Positions 1 through 6,641 of a stretch of 10,252 bases of DNA are shown piece after piece. Every line of letters begins with the position of its first letter. Position 1 is the first letter of the stretch. This DNA comes from Christensenella sp. UBA767 (lineage in GTDB: Bacteria > Bacillota > Clostridia > Christensenellales > CAG-917). The stretch is taken from the NCBI GenBank assembly GCA_002297185.1, contig DBJV01000097.1, forward strand, positions 1 through 10,252. The letters are read 5' to 3'. The notes below the pieces were generated by a model, which was given only the letters and a program-made list of their open reading frames with translations, was not told where the DNA came from and searched no databases. Position numbers and translations under genes: made by a program.

Positions 1-25
1 AGAGCAATAAATCTAGTGTGGCTAA

Positions 26-51
26 GGCAATGCGCACAGGTGCGTGTTGCC
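26..51. repeat. Inverted repeat (hairpin) near left edge
   Basis: GGCAA (26-30) pairs with TTGCC (47-51), and inside it CGCAC (33-37) pairs with GTGCG (40-44); the two stems are separated by TG on each side, and only AG remains between the inner arms. The rest of bases 1-86 shows no gene or clear promoter. The hairpin precedes the palindrome array but does not share its spacer. It could be a repeat of another family or the end of a transcript from a gene left of the window. Confidence 0.4.
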
Positions 52-86
52 GTTGCCACAGCGACGATTTTTGCTCGGAATATTCT

Positions 87-216
87 ACAACTGCGCCTGC
101 GGCGCAATATCACTTTTGGCGCAAGCCAAAAATATCACTTGCGCGTAGCGCAAATATCACTGCGCCAAAGGCGCAATATCACTCTCGCTCCGCGAGAATA
201 CATTTTCGCAAGAAAA
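87..216. repeat. Modular hairpin array 1 (six hairpins, AATATCAC spacer)
   Basis: Six short perfect inverted repeats follow one another: TGCGCC/GGCGCA (92-106), TTTTGGC/GCCAAAA (114-131, loop GCAA), TTGCGC/GCGCAA (139-153), TGCGCC/GGCGCA (161-175), TCTCGC/GCGAGA (183-197) and TTTTC/GAAAA (203-216, loop GCAA). The first four junctions carry AATATCAC(T); the last is degenerate (AATACAT). Stem sequences differ but each arm is matched by its partner, and two loops are GNRA-type GCAA. The array opens with ACAACTGCGCC (87-97), which also opens the array at 5374. It ends about 15 bp before the pfkA ribosome binding site, so it probably lies in or next to the pfkA leader. The repeats are not a CRISPR, because no unit is constant and no unique spacers exist. 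Confidence 0.85.
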
Positions 217-244
217 TAAAACTTTTCACATAGAGGTTACCAAT

Positions 245-1231
245 ATGGCAAAAAACAATTCCGAAATCAAAAAAGTTGCAGTGCTTACAAGCGGCGGCGA
301 CGCCAGCGGCATGAATGCGTGCGTGCGTGCATGCGTGCGTTACGCACTCAATCAAGGCTACGAAGTCTATGGCGTAAAGCACGGCTACAAAGGTCTTGTC
401 AACGACGAAATTTTCAAAATGGAATACTCATCCGTATCCAACTGCGTACACGCAGGCGGCACGATTTTGCGCTCGTCCAGATGCCCAGAATTTAAGGACA
501 AGGACGTCATGCTCAAAGCGGTTGACAACCTTCTTTCCAAGGGCATCAACAACCTTATCGTCATCGGCGGCGACGGCTCGTTCAGAGGCATGGAGGCAAT
601 GCACGAAAACACGCCCCTCAACGTCATCGGCATCCCCGGCACAATCGACAACGATATGGGCTATACGGACTCGACGATAGGTTTCGACACGGCGTGCAAT
701 ACCGTCGTTGACGCAATCCTCAAATTGCGCGACACAATCACTTCCCACGACAGAATCATGATTTTGGAAGTCATGGGCAGAGAGTGCGGCAACATCGCCC
801 TCAACAGCGCAGTCGCAGGCGGTGCGGAATACGTAATCGTACCCGAAGTTCCCACGGACGTTGACGAAGTTGCGCAAACCATCAAACAAGGCTTTGACAA
901 AGGCAAATCTTCATCCATCATCGTTCTTGCGGAAGGCAAGACGGAGCTTACCGACGAACTTACCCAAAAGATAAGCGACGCAACGGGCAGACGTGTCAAC
1001 CACATGGCGCTCAAATGGATGCAAAGAGGCGGCATTCCGACGGTTGAGGACAGAGTTCTTGCGGCAAAAATGGCGTGCAGAGCGGTGGAACTTGTCGAAT
1101 GCGGACAAAGCGGCAGAGTTATAGGCATCAAAGGCGGCGAAATCTTCGATACGACGGTCATCGAGGCTCTTGCTTGCAAGAAAGGCTTTGACGAAAAACT
1201 CTATCAACTCGCACAAATCATCAGCAGATAA
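245..1231 (+). CDS. pfkA: ATP-dependent 6-phosphofructokinase
   Basis: A 328-residue cytoplasmic enzyme that phosphorylates fructose 6-phosphate to fructose 1,6-bisphosphate, the committing step of glycolysis. Length matches bacterial PfkA (about 320). Visible motifs are TSGGD at 15-19, GGDGS at 108-112, PGTIDND at 131-137 with catalytic Asp135, MGR at 177-179 and QRGG near 260. Gly111 and Gly132 occupy the two positions that, by family knowledge, separate ATP-users (Gly, Gly) from pyrophosphate-users (Asp, Lys), so this copy should use ATP. The usual GGDAPGMN reads GGDASGMN here. The start is ATG at 245 behind AGAGG (232-236), giving a short N-terminal extension over E. coli PfkA. It is followed 67 bp later by a PPi-type paralogue, probably in one transcript. 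No clear promoter was found; the leader carries the hairpin array. Confidence 0.95.
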   Translation: MAKNNSEIKKVAVLTSGGDASGMNACVRACVRYALNQGYEVYGVKHGYKGLVNDEIFKMEYSSVSNCVHAGGTILRSSRCPEFKDKDVMLKAVDNLLSKGINNLIVIGGDGSFRGMEAMHENTPLNVIGIPGTIDNDMGYTDSTIGFDTACNTVVDAILKLRDTITSHDRIMILEVMGRECGNIALNSAVAGGAEYVIVPEVPTDVDEVAQTIKQGFDKGKSSSIIVLAEGKTELTDELTQKISDATGRRVNHMALKWMQRGGIPTVEDRVLAAKMACRAVELVECGQSGRVIGIKGGEIFDTTVIEALACKKGFDEKLYQLAQIISR

Positions 1232-1259
1232 AACCAAAAACAAAAAAACATATATACAT

Positions 1260-1286
1260 CCGCACAAAGCGGAATCGCAAAAGCGA
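1260..1286. other. Two mini-hairpins before the pfp ribosome binding site
   Basis: CCGC-ACAAA-GCGG (1260-1272) and TCGC-AAAA-GCGA (1275-1286) lie in tandem in the short gap between pfkA and pfp, directly before the AAGGAGA ribosome binding site (1288-1294). The stems are only four base pairs, so they may be chance. They resemble the units of the larger arrays in small scale but lack the AATATCAC spacer. Confidence 0.3.
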
Positions 1287-1298
1287 AAAGGAGATAAC

Positions 1299-2552
1299 AT
1301 GAAAAACTTGAAAGGCGCATGTATGTTCGGACAAAGCGGCGGCCCTACGTCCGTTATCAACAGCAGCGCGGCAGGCGTATTTACCGAGGCTCTCAAACAA
1401 GACAACATCACGGCAGTTTACGGTCTGGAACACGGCATCGTCGGACTTCTCAACGAAAAATTCTTCGATATGTCCAAAGAGGATGCAAAAGAACTCGAAT
1501 TGCTCAAATACACGCCGTCCTCGGCGCTCGGTTCGGTGCGTTACAAACTCAAAGACGCGTCCGTTGACGATACCGATTACAAGCGTATTTTGGAAGTGTT
1601 CAAAAAATACAACGTGCGCTATTTCTTCTACAACGGCGGCAACGACAGCATGGACACTTGCAACAAAATCAGCAAGTATTTGCAATCCGTAGGCTATGAG
1701 TGCAACGTAGTGGGCGTTCCCAAGACCATCGACAACGACCTTTACGGCACCGACCATTGCCCGGGCTATGCAAGCGCGGCAAAATACATCGCAACCACCA
1801 CTATGGAAGTCAATCTCGACGCAAAAGTCTATGACACGCCTATGGTATGCGTCATCGAGGCTATGGGCAGACATGCAGGCTGGCTCACGGCGGCGGCTGC
1901 TTTGGCTGCAGTAAACGGACTTGGCGCAGACCTCATCTATTTGCCGGAAATCGACTTCGACGTAGATAAATTCGTCGAGGACGTCAAGGCAGTATGCGCA
2001 AGAAACAACAACAAGTGCATCGCAGTAGTTTCCGAGGGTATTCACGACAAGAACGGCACTCTCATTTGCGAAAGCGTAGGCGCGGCGGCTGCAAGAGACA
2101 GTTTCGGACACGCACAACTCGGCGGCGTTGCGTCAATCCTTGCCAACCTCATCAAAGAGAAAACGGGCTATAAGACGAGAGGTATCGAACTCAGCCTTAT
2201 GCAAAGATGCGGCGCACACCTTGCGTCAGGAAACGACGTTGAAGAGGCGTTCAACGCAGGCGCATTCGCAGTCAAGAGCGCATGCGAGGGCGAGACGGAC
2301 AAAATGGTCATCTTCAAGCGTGAAAAGGACGAAAACGGCAACTACGTTTGCAAAAACGTGCTTATGCCTCTCGAACTTGCGGCAAACACCGAAAAGAAAG
2401 TTCCTCTCGAGTGGATTATCAACGACGGCACTTACGTAAGCGACGAGTTTATCGAGTACGCACTTCCGCTCATTCAAGGCGATGCAAAAGCTCCGCTTGA
2501 AAACGGACTTCCCAGATTTGCAAGACTCAAAAAAGTCTATGCAGGCAAATAA
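1299..2552 (+). CDS. pfp: Pyrophosphate-dependent 6-phosphofructokinase
   Basis: A 417-residue phosphofructokinase-family enzyme. It should catalyse the reversible PPi + fructose 6-phosphate to Pi + fructose 1,6-bisphosphate reaction in the cytoplasm, serving both glycolysis and gluconeogenesis. GQSGGPTSVIN at 11-21 replaces the SGGDAPGMN of ATP enzymes. GGND at 113-116 and PKTIDND at 141-147 carry Asp116 and Lys142, the pair that marks PPi use in this family; catalytic Asp145 and MGR at 189-191 are present. The length fits the roughly 400-420-residue bacterial PFP group. The ATG at 1299 is chosen because AAGGAGA (1288-1294) sits just before it and MKNLKGACMFGQSGG begins the conserved fold; the open frame extends back to 1170 inside pfkA, but that part does not resemble the family. 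Phosphate donor is inferred from residues, not tested. Confidence 0.93.
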   Translation: MKNLKGACMFGQSGGPTSVINSSAAGVFTEALKQDNITAVYGLEHGIVGLLNEKFFDMSKEDAKELELLKYTPSSALGSVRYKLKDASVDDTDYKRILEVFKKYNVRYFFYNGGNDSMDTCNKISKYLQSVGYECNVVGVPKTIDNDLYGTDHCPGYASAAKYIATTTMEVNLDAKVYDTPMVCVIEAMGRHAGWLTAAAALAAVNGLGADLIYLPEIDFDVDKFVEDVKAVCARNNNKCIAVVSEGIHDKNGTLICESVGAAAARDSFGHAQLGGVASILANLIKEKTGYKTRGIELSLMQRCGAHLASGNDVEEAFNAGAFAVKSACEGETDKMVIFKREKDENGNYVCKNVLMPLELAANTEKKVPLEWIINDGTYVSDEFIEYALPLIQGDAKAPLENGLPRFARLKKVYAGK

Positions 2553-2582
2553 TTTGGGTTAAAAATATAATGATTTAAGGCG

Positions 2583-2615
2583 TTCGGCGCGGCGTTTTAA
2601 CGACGTCGTGCCGAG
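2583..2615. other. GC-rich hairpin in the pfp-hydrolase gap
   Basis: CGGCGCGGCG (2585-2594) pairs with CGTCGTGCCG (2604-2613) through eight Watson-Crick and two G-T pairs, with TTTTAACGA as the loop; a further T-A and T-G pair extend it outward. No run of T follows, so it is not a standard intrinsic terminator. It ends about 18 bp before the AAGGAGGG ribosome binding site (2633-2640) of the hydrolase. A role as mRNA-processing, stabilising or attenuating structure is possible but unproven. Confidence 0.45.
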
Positions 2616-2645
2616 GGCAAGTTTTCGCACGTAAGGAGGGAAATT

Positions 2646-3869
2646 ATGGCGGAACAAAAAGACTTCTTTGCCGTTTGGTACAGAAGAGACAAAAAAACGC
2701 TCAAAAGGGAGTTTGTCAACAAGGTCGTAGAGGCAGGCGACGACGAGAGTTTGAGCATGGGCGAGTATCGCTCAAAAGTGCGTGACCTCAAAGCCGAGTA
2801 TAAGGCAAACAAACACGCAATGAAAGCGCTCGACAAGAGGCTTGAAAAGAAATTTAGAAAAGAATACGGCATGATGCGCCGTCCGTTTATGGCGGACGTT
2901 TTCGACGTCGTGGAAGAGTCGAGAGCAATCCCCAACGGAAGGACGCCGTTCAACGACGAAATTAAGGTGATTAAGGACGTCGTATATAAGAGCGTGGACG
3001 GAATGGATTTGCATATGGACATCTATCTTCCGTCTCGCCCGATAGCAGAAAAATCGCCGCTCGTTATGGATATTCCCGGCGGCGGCTGGATGATACACAA
3101 TCGTTTGCGCCGTGACGGATACGCAAGATGTTTTGCGGTTATGGGCGCAGTCGTGGCGGTTATAGACCATAGACTTTGCCCCGAAGTGTTTTTCCCAAAA
3201 GACCTCGAGGATTGCGCCGACGCATACAATTTCCTTTGCGACAATGCGGATAAATACGGCATTGACAAGGACAATATCACAATCACGGGCGACTCTTCGG
3301 GCGGACATATGGCGGCGTGTATGGGCTGCATGGCATCCGTGCCGGAGTACAGACAAAATCTCGGCTTGCCCGAACTTAAAACAAAACCCGTGGCAATCAT
3401 CGCAATCAGCGGTGCGTTCAGCTTTGAGGTTATGTATCGCATCCCGTTTACGCACTTGTTTATGGTGCGCTATTTCTCGGGACAAAAATCTCGCAAAGCG
3501 TTCAGAAATTGGAAGTATTACAAGGAAAGCGATCCATACAACTGGCTCAATCCCGATTTTCCGCCCATGTACAACAACGGTGGTATGACGGATCCGCTCT
3601 GTTTCGGCGAGGCAAAGAGAATGGCAAAAGCACTCGACAAAGCAGGCGTTGAAAACGAGTATAGAGTTGGCAAAAACCTCTTCCAATCCGCGCATTGCTA
3701 CGTATTGCGTTTCCCTTTCTCGCCTGCAAGAAAAGATATGCTTGCCCTCTACGGTTGGTACGTGGGGAAAGAGGCGGAAAAGGGCGTTGATATGGGCAAG
3801 GGCTACGAGAGAGTAGTCAAGTTTATGACCAACTACAAAAAGGCTTTGAAAGGTAAGATAGAGTGCTAA
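2646..3869 (+). CDS. Alpha/beta-hydrolase, esterase/lipase-like
   Basis: A 407-residue predicted cytoplasmic hydrolase of the carboxylesterase/hormone-sensitive-lipase-like group (Aes/COG0657 type). Residues about 105-375 form the alpha/beta-hydrolase domain: oxyanion-type loop PGGGW at 144-148, DHRLCPE at 174-180, nucleophile elbow GDSSGG at 215-220 with Ser217, likely acid Asp316 (GGMTDPL) and likely His350 (SAHCY). The usual HGGG reads PGGG here. Residues 1-95 are an unusually long, lysine/glutamate-rich helical extension not typical of the family. There is no signal peptide. The start ATG follows a strong AAGGAGGG (2633-2640). The stop overlaps the next start by 7 bases, suggesting coupled translation with the methylase. 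The substrate cannot be told; an acyl or acetyl ester on a sugar or xenobiotic is a guess. Confidence 0.82.
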   Translation: MAEQKDFFAVWYRRDKKTLKREFVNKVVEAGDDESLSMGEYRSKVRDLKAEYKANKHAMKALDKRLEKKFRKEYGMMRRPFMADVFDVVEESRAIPNGRTPFNDEIKVIKDVVYKSVDGMDLHMDIYLPSRPIAEKSPLVMDIPGGGWMIHNRLRRDGYARCFAVMGAVVAVIDHRLCPEVFFPKDLEDCADAYNFLCDNADKYGIDKDNITITGDSSGGHMAACMGCMASVPEYRQNLGLPELKTKPVAIIAISGAFSFEVMYRIPFTHLFMVRYFSGQKSRKAFRNWKYYKESDPYNWLNPDFPPMYNNGGMTDPLCFGEAKRMAKALDKAGVENEYRVGKNLFQSAHCYVLRFPFSPARKDMLALYGWYVGKEAEKGVDMGKGYERVVKFMTNYKKALKGKIEC

Positions 3870-5296
3870 GGGTTTATGAAGGCGACGTTATAGAAGGCGA
3901 AGTTATAGACTTTGCAAGCGACGGCGAGGGTATCGTAAAAATCGATTCCTATGCCGTTTTCGTGCCGTTTGCAATCAAGGGCGAAGTCGTCCGTGCAAGA
4001 GTGCGCCATGCAAAGAAGGATTATGCCTTTGCCGACCTAATCGAAGTTTTATCAGTCTCAAAAGATAGGATAAAACCCAAATGCACGTATTTCGGTCGTT
4101 GCGGCGGTTGCGATTTGCAACATCTTTCAAGAGATTGCCAACTTGAAATCAAAAAGCAATCCGTGCAGAACGCAGTTAGGAAAATCGCAGGTCTCGACGT
4201 AGTCGTTGACGACGTGGTGCGCCTCAACGATTGGGAGTATCGCAACAAAATATCCCTTCCTTTCGGCTACAAGAGCAAGAGCGGCAGAGTTACGCTCGGG
4301 TTCTTTGAAAAACGCTCGCACAGCGTCGTGCCTATGAAATGGTGTCCCCTCCACGGCGAGTGGGCGGCAACGCTTATGGCGGATGTTTCGGAGTGGGCAA
4401 ACGTCAATTCCATTTCCGTCTATGACGAGATATCTCGCAAAGGACTTTTAAGACACCTTGTGGCAAGAATGCTGGACACTCTCACCGTAACTCTCGTAAT
4501 CAACGGCTCAAGAGTGCCGCATCTCGACGCACTTTGCCAAAAACTCGAAGAGGATTTTCCCAAAGTTGCGGTCTATATCAGTGAGAACACCAAGAATACC
4601 AACGCCATTTTCGGCGACGAGGCAAGGCTCGTTTACGGAAAGGAAATCAAGCAGAACCTCGGAACTTTCGAGGCTGTGGTATCTCCGCTCAGTTTCTTGC
4701 AAGTCAACAACGACGTGCGTGACGCTATATACGATGACGTATGCAGAGTGCTTGCCGACTTTGACGGCGATATAGTTGAACTGTATTCGGGCGTAGGTCT
4801 TTTGACGGCGCAGATTGCAACCAGACTCAAAAATAGCAAAATCACCGCAGTCGAAATCGTCCCCGATGCCACCAAAAACGCAAATGCGCTTATGAAATCG
4901 CTCTCACTTGATGGCAGGGTGACCAACGTCTGCGCAGACGCACTCGATTTTATGCGCGATATGAGCGAAAAAGCGGACAAAGCCGCATCAAAAGCCCAAG
5001 CCGATTTGCCAGACGAAATCACGTCCTCACCGTTTTTTCTCGGTGAAGAGAAGGTTTCTTCAAAACCCTCCGCACTCATTCTCGACCCTCCGAGAAAGGG
5101 CTGCGACAAAGACGTTTTGGAAGGCGCAAAGAAGGCAAATTTTGCAACTATCGTATATGTCAGCTGCAATCCCCAAACGCTCGCAAGGGATTTGAAAATC
5201 CTCTCCGACGCATATACCGTGGAGCGCATCACCCCCTACGATATGTTTCCCCAAACGAGCAACGTCGAGGTGCTTTGCGTCCTCAAAAGAAAGTAA
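3863..5296 (+). CDS. rlmD: 23S rRNA (uracil-C5)-methyltransferase, RlmD/RlmCD family
   Basis: A 477-residue SAM-dependent RNA methylase of the TrmA/RumA family that makes 5-methyluridine in 23S rRNA (U1939, and also U747 if it acts like Gram-positive RlmCD). An N-terminal TRAM-like beta-domain covers about 5-63. Four cysteines, C74, C80, C83 and C161, match the iron-sulfur cluster ligands of RumA. The C-terminal Rossmann domain has VELYSGVGLLT (305-315), DPPRKG (408-413), the catalytic Cys435 in VSCNP, and MFPQTSNVE (461-469) near the end. Residues about 368-403 form a polar insertion between motifs, unusual for the family and coinciding with a DNA palindrome. The start is GTG at 3863, overlapping the hydrolase stop, with AAAGG (3849-3853) upstream. 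Whether it modifies one or two sites cannot be decided here. Confidence 0.92.
   Translation: MLRVYEGDVIEGEVIDFASDGEGIVKIDSYAVFVPFAIKGEVVRARVRHAKKDYAFADLIEVLSVSKDRIKPKCTYFGRCGGCDLQHLSRDCQLEIKKQSVQNAVRKIAGLDVVVDDVVRLNDWEYRNKISLPFGYKSKSGRVTLGFFEKRSHSVVPMKWCPLHGEWAATLMADVSEWANVNSISVYDEISRKGLLRHLVARMLDTLTVTLVINGSRVPHLDALCQKLEEDFPKVAVYISENTKNTNAIFGDEARLVYGKEIKQNLGTFEAVVSPLSFLQVNNDVRDAIYDDVCRVLADFDGDIVELYSGVGLLTAQIATRLKNSKITAVEIVPDATKNANALMKSLSLDGRVTNVCADALDFMRDMSEKADKAASKAQADLPDEITSSPFFLGEEKVSSKPSALILDPPRKGCDKDVLEGAKKANFATIVYVSCNPQTLARDLKILSDAYTVERITPYDMFPQTSNVEVLCVLKRK
5027..5046. repeat. Palindrome inside the rlmD insertion
   Basis: TCACCG (5027-5032) and CGGTGA (5041-5046) flank an eight-base T-rich loop. 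They encode part of the polar insertion in the methylase, roughly residues 389-395. The position in a family-atypical insertion suggests an in-frame palindromic element, similar in kind to the in-gene palindromic elements known from Rickettsia, but this is inference from one copy. Confidence 0.4.
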
Positions 5297-5311
5297 CCGC
5301 TCGGGTGTGGT

Positions 5312-5345
5312 TGTCATTGCGAGGAACGAAGTGACGTGGCAATCT
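5312..5345. repeat. Dispersed intergenic repeat, CATTGCGAGGAACGAAG type
   Basis: The stretch starts TGTCATTGCGAGGAACGAAG and ends GTGACGTGGCAATCT, with ATTGC (5316-5320) and GCAAT (5339-5343) as inverted ends. This pattern, with small variants, is a familiar dispersed intergenic repeat in many bacterial genomes. It lies 15 bp after the rlmD stop and just before the second hairpin array. No T-run follows, so a terminator role is not evident. Confidence 0.6.
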
Positions 5346-5373
5346 AGGCGCAAGCCGCACATCAAAATAATCC

Positions 5374-5501
5374 ACAACTGCGCCGTAGCGCAATATCACT
5401 TTTGGCGCACGCCAAAAATATCACTCTCGCATAGCGAGAATATCACTTGCCGTCAGGCAAATATCACTGCGCCAACGGCGCAATATCGTTTTTATGATAT
5501 T
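5374..5501. repeat. Modular hairpin array 2 (six hairpins, AATATCAC spacer)
   Basis: The array opens with ACAACTGCGCC (5374-5384) exactly as array 1 does. Hairpins in order are TGCGC/GCGCA (5379-5392), TTTTGGC/GCCAAAA (5400-5417), TCTCGC/GCGAGA (5425-5439), TTGCC/GGCAA (5447-5460), TGCGCC/GGCGCA (5468-5482), and a last AT-rich AATATC/GATATT (5482-5501) in which the spacer itself becomes the stem. AATATCACT, or that sequence sharing its first base with the stem, lies between the first five. Four stem types recur from array 1 but in a different order. The array fills most of the 325-bp gap between rlmD and galM. Confidence 0.85.
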
Positions 5502-5529
5502 TTGAACTCTTTTATGATATAGAGCCTTG

Positions 5530-5565
5530 TGAAAATGACATAAAAACGGTCTGAAAATGACATAA
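5530..5565. promoter_or_regulatory. Pair of 14-bp direct repeats upstream of galM
   Basis: TGAAAATGACATAA occurs at 5530-5543 and again, identical, at 5552-5565. The repeat period is 22 bp, about two turns of the helix, which suits a protein binding twice on one face. It lies about 57 bp before the galM start. TTTTATGATAT is also doubled just upstream (5491 and 5510 regions). The core TGACATAA recurs as a pair after galM. No convincing sigma-70 promoter could be fixed in the AT-rich stretch 5540-5610. Confidence 0.4.
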
Positions 5566-5621
5566 TTTTCGATAAAAAATAACGAAAAAAACGATAAAAA
5601 CAACGAATACTGAGGTGAAAT

Positions 5622-6641
5622 ATGAAAGCATTTTTCGTCGATAAAACCCAAAGCGGAATCGAAACGTATGCAATCGAAAACGACAACGGAATGAGAGTGG
5701 AACTCATCACTTTCGGCGCGCGTATATTCAAATTGTACGTAAAGGACAAAAACGGCAATCTCGTTGACGTGGTGGCAGGCTTTAATACGCCCGACGGATT
5801 TAGGGATGAAAACCCCTATTTTAATGCGGTTATCGGCAGGGTAGGAAATCGTATCGGCGGTGCAAAATTCTCACTAAACAGTAGAGAATATCACCTTTTC
5901 AAGAACGACGGCAACAACCATTTGCACGGCGGAAAAATCGGTTTCGATTCAAGAATGTGGACTGCTCAAATCGTCGGCGACGACAGCGTAAAGATGTCCA
6001 GATTGTCACCCGACGGCGAGGAAGGATACCCCGGAAATCTGCAAGTGAGCGTAACTTATACGCTTACAAACGACAATGCGCTCGAACTCAAGTACGAGGC
6101 GGTTAGCGACCAAAATACCCTCTGTTCACTTACAAATCACGCCTATTTCAACCTTGACGGCACATTTGAAACGGTGCTTAATCACGAGGTGTTTATAGAC
6201 GCCGACAAGGTGACCGTTGTCGATGACGAACTCATCCCTCACGGCGAGTTGAAAGAGGTGAAAAACACCGCTTTTGACTTCACAAAACCCAAGAAAATCG
6301 GCAAGGATATCAAGGCAAACGAGCATATGCTCGAGGTGGCAAAAGGGTATGATTTCAACTACGTTCTTAACGGAAACGGAGTGAGAAAAGTTGCCTCTGC
6401 CCACTCGCAAAACAGCGGTATAGAGATGAGCGTATATACGGATAGAAAGTGCATGCAATTCTATACCGGCAACTTCTTGGACGGCATAAAAGGCAAGAAA
6501 ACGTACGGTTATCAAAGTGCGTTTTGCATGGAAACGCAAGGCTATCCTAACGCCTGCAACGTGCCTGAATTTGACAGCATGACGCTTGAAAAAGGCGCAA
6601 AATACACGGCATATACAAGGTATGCTTTTGACATAAAGTGA
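5622..6641 (+). CDS. galM: Aldose 1-epimerase (galactose mutarotase)
   Basis: A 339-residue cytoplasmic mutarotase that interconverts alpha and beta anomers of galactose, glucose and similar aldoses, feeding the Leloir pathway and glycolysis. Length is typical (about 340). Family motifs are all visible: GRVGNRI at 72-78, NNHLHGG at 98-104 with catalytic-acid-site His102, TNHAYFNL at 171-178 with His173, a sugar-binding Asp244 in KGYDFNY, and the catalytic base Glu304 in CMETQGYPNA. There is no signal peptide. The ATG at 5622 follows GAGGTG (5612-5617). It stands alone after a 325-bp repeat-rich gap, so it probably has its own promoter, near the paired direct repeats at 5530-5565. No other galactose gene is in the window; the true physiological sugar is not shown. 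Confidence 0.93.
   Translation: MKAFFVDKTQSGIETYAIENDNGMRVELITFGARIFKLYVKDKNGNLVDVVAGFNTPDGFRDENPYFNAVIGRVGNRIGGAKFSLNSREYHLFKNDGNNHLHGGKIGFDSRMWTAQIVGDDSVKMSRLSPDGEEGYPGNLQVSVTYTLTNDNALELKYEAVSDQNTLCSLTNHAYFNLDGTFETVLNHEVFIDADKVTVVDDELIPHGELKEVKNTAFDFTKPKKIGKDIKANEHMLEVAKGYDFNYVLNGNGVRKVASAHSQNSGIEMSVYTDRKCMQFYTGNFLDGIKGKKTYGYQSAFCMETQGYPNACNVPEFDSMTLEKGAKYTAYTRYAFDIK

Noticed and set aside
87..216. Possible CRISPR array
   Set aside because: The constant part is only about 9 bases, the intervals are palindromes not unique spacers, and no cas genes are present.
16..233. Short plus-strand open frames running through the first hairpin array
   Set aside because: They are open only because of the repeat composition, have no ribosome binding site, and resemble no protein family.
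1170..1298. Upstream start giving a 460-residue PPi-PFK
   Set aside because: The extra 43 residues lie partly inside pfkA and do not match the family; the ATG at 1299 has a strong ribosome binding site.
1221..2117. Long minus-strand open frame of 298 codons opposite pfp
   Set aside because: It is the complement of a clearly conserved gene and has no recognisable domain.
2772..3695. Long minus-strand open frame of 307 codons opposite the hydrolase
   Set aside because: It mirrors a real gene with intact catalytic motifs and shows no family features of its own.
5027..5046. Palindrome with a T-run as an intrinsic terminator
   Set aside because: The T-run is in the loop, not after the stem, and the site is in the middle of rlmD.
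5307..5522. 71-codon open frame across the rlmD-galM gap
   Set aside because: It translates two repeat elements and has no family features.
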